A stretch of 64,000 nt of DNA from Rhabdochromatium marinum. GTDB taxonomy: Bacteria; Pseudomonadota; Gammaproteobacteria; Chromatiales; Chromatiaceae. Made by a program: the position numbers and the translations under genes. Below the pieces are notes generated by a model, which did not search any database, was not told the origin of the DNA, and saw only the letters and a program-made list of their open reading frames with translations. Shown one piece after another: positions 63,983-64,000 of the stretch. The stretch lies in contig NZ_NRRS01000009.1 of NCBI RefSeq assembly GCF_016583795.1, forward strand, positions 16,581-80,580, in the 5' to 3' direction. Each line of letters opens with the position of its first letter. Positions within the stretch are counted from its first letter, which is position 1.

Positions 63983-64000
63983 TTAATACGCGCTCGCCCT
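63983..64000. repeat. Right terminal inverted repeat of the ISAs1 element
   Basis: TTAATACGCGCTCGCCCT, exact reverse complement of 62790-62807. It reaches the last base of the window, so the target duplication cannot be seen. Confidence 0.88.

Larger units (their letters stand above)
62790..64000 (-). mobile_element. ISAs1-family insertion sequence
   Basis: Terminal inverted repeats AGGGCGAGCGCGTATTAA (62790-62807) and its exact complement (63983-64000) bracket a single transposase gene. The element is about 1.21 kb and ends at or next to the window edge. It interrupts the IS66 transposase. Confidence 0.88.

Overview
The window looks like a chromosomal segment of a purple sulfur bacterium (Gammaproteobacteria, order Chromatiales, probably Chromatiaceae). 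The reasons are a crtI-crtB carotenoid pair with a PpsR/CrtJ-type palindrome in front of it, gammaproteobacterial gene orders (accB-accC-prmA-dusB-fis; fimT-pilV-pilW-pilX-pilY1), a glycolate oxidase operon, citramalate synthase next to threonine synthase, and generally GC-rich codon use. The genus cannot be fixed from the sequence alone.

Layout. 1-5.2 kb: an Rpn-type nuclease, dapB, an alpha/beta hydrolase, pyruvate kinase and a small RRM RNA-binding protein with a structured leader and a clear terminator. 5.2-8.3 kb: crtI, crtB and a small membrane protein on the minus strand. 8.4-10.9 kb: divergent mtaD and mtnA, two steps of deaminase-type methylthioadenosine salvage. 10.9-15.8 kb: an unknown protein, the tRNA methylthiotransferase MtaB, an exported Hsp20-like protein and a two-subunit sodium/solute symporter. 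16.2-25.5 kb: thrC-cimA, a membrane protein with a two-RCK potassium channel, hemerythrin-hemH, a GspE/PilB-type ATPase and a DUF971 protein. 25.5-34.6 kb: argG, then a plus-strand operon of a phosphoketolase-like TPP enzyme, a four-carbon acid sugar kinase (DUF1537) and glcD-glcE-glcF. 34.6-43.5 kb: a secreted CAP-domain protein, clpB with a sigma-32-like promoter whose -35 region lies in a tandem duplication, an FHA-EAL protein and a large secreted protein with two copies of a C-terminal module. 43.5-52.1 kb: purD, lpxA, purH, fis, dusB, prmA, accC, accB and aroQ, all on the minus strand. 52.3-61.9 kb: a zinc-ribbon/transmembrane/repeat protein, a tiny HicB-like ORF overlapping fimT, and the minor-pilin operon through pilY1. 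62-64 kb: an IS66-family remnant interrupted by an almost exactly bounded ISAs1-family element.

How the parts fit. Most of the window is core metabolism: lysine, threonine/isoleucine, arginine, purine, fatty acid, lipid A, haem and shikimate steps, with tRNA and ribosome modification. The phototroph-specific part is the carotenoid pair. The operon most likely to hide undescribed chemistry is the one coupling a phosphoketolase-like enzyme and a DUF1537 kinase to glycolate oxidase. The pilus cluster has lower GC than its surroundings, lacks a visible pilE after pilY1 and runs into nested insertion sequences, so the right-hand end looks like the most plastic part of the window.
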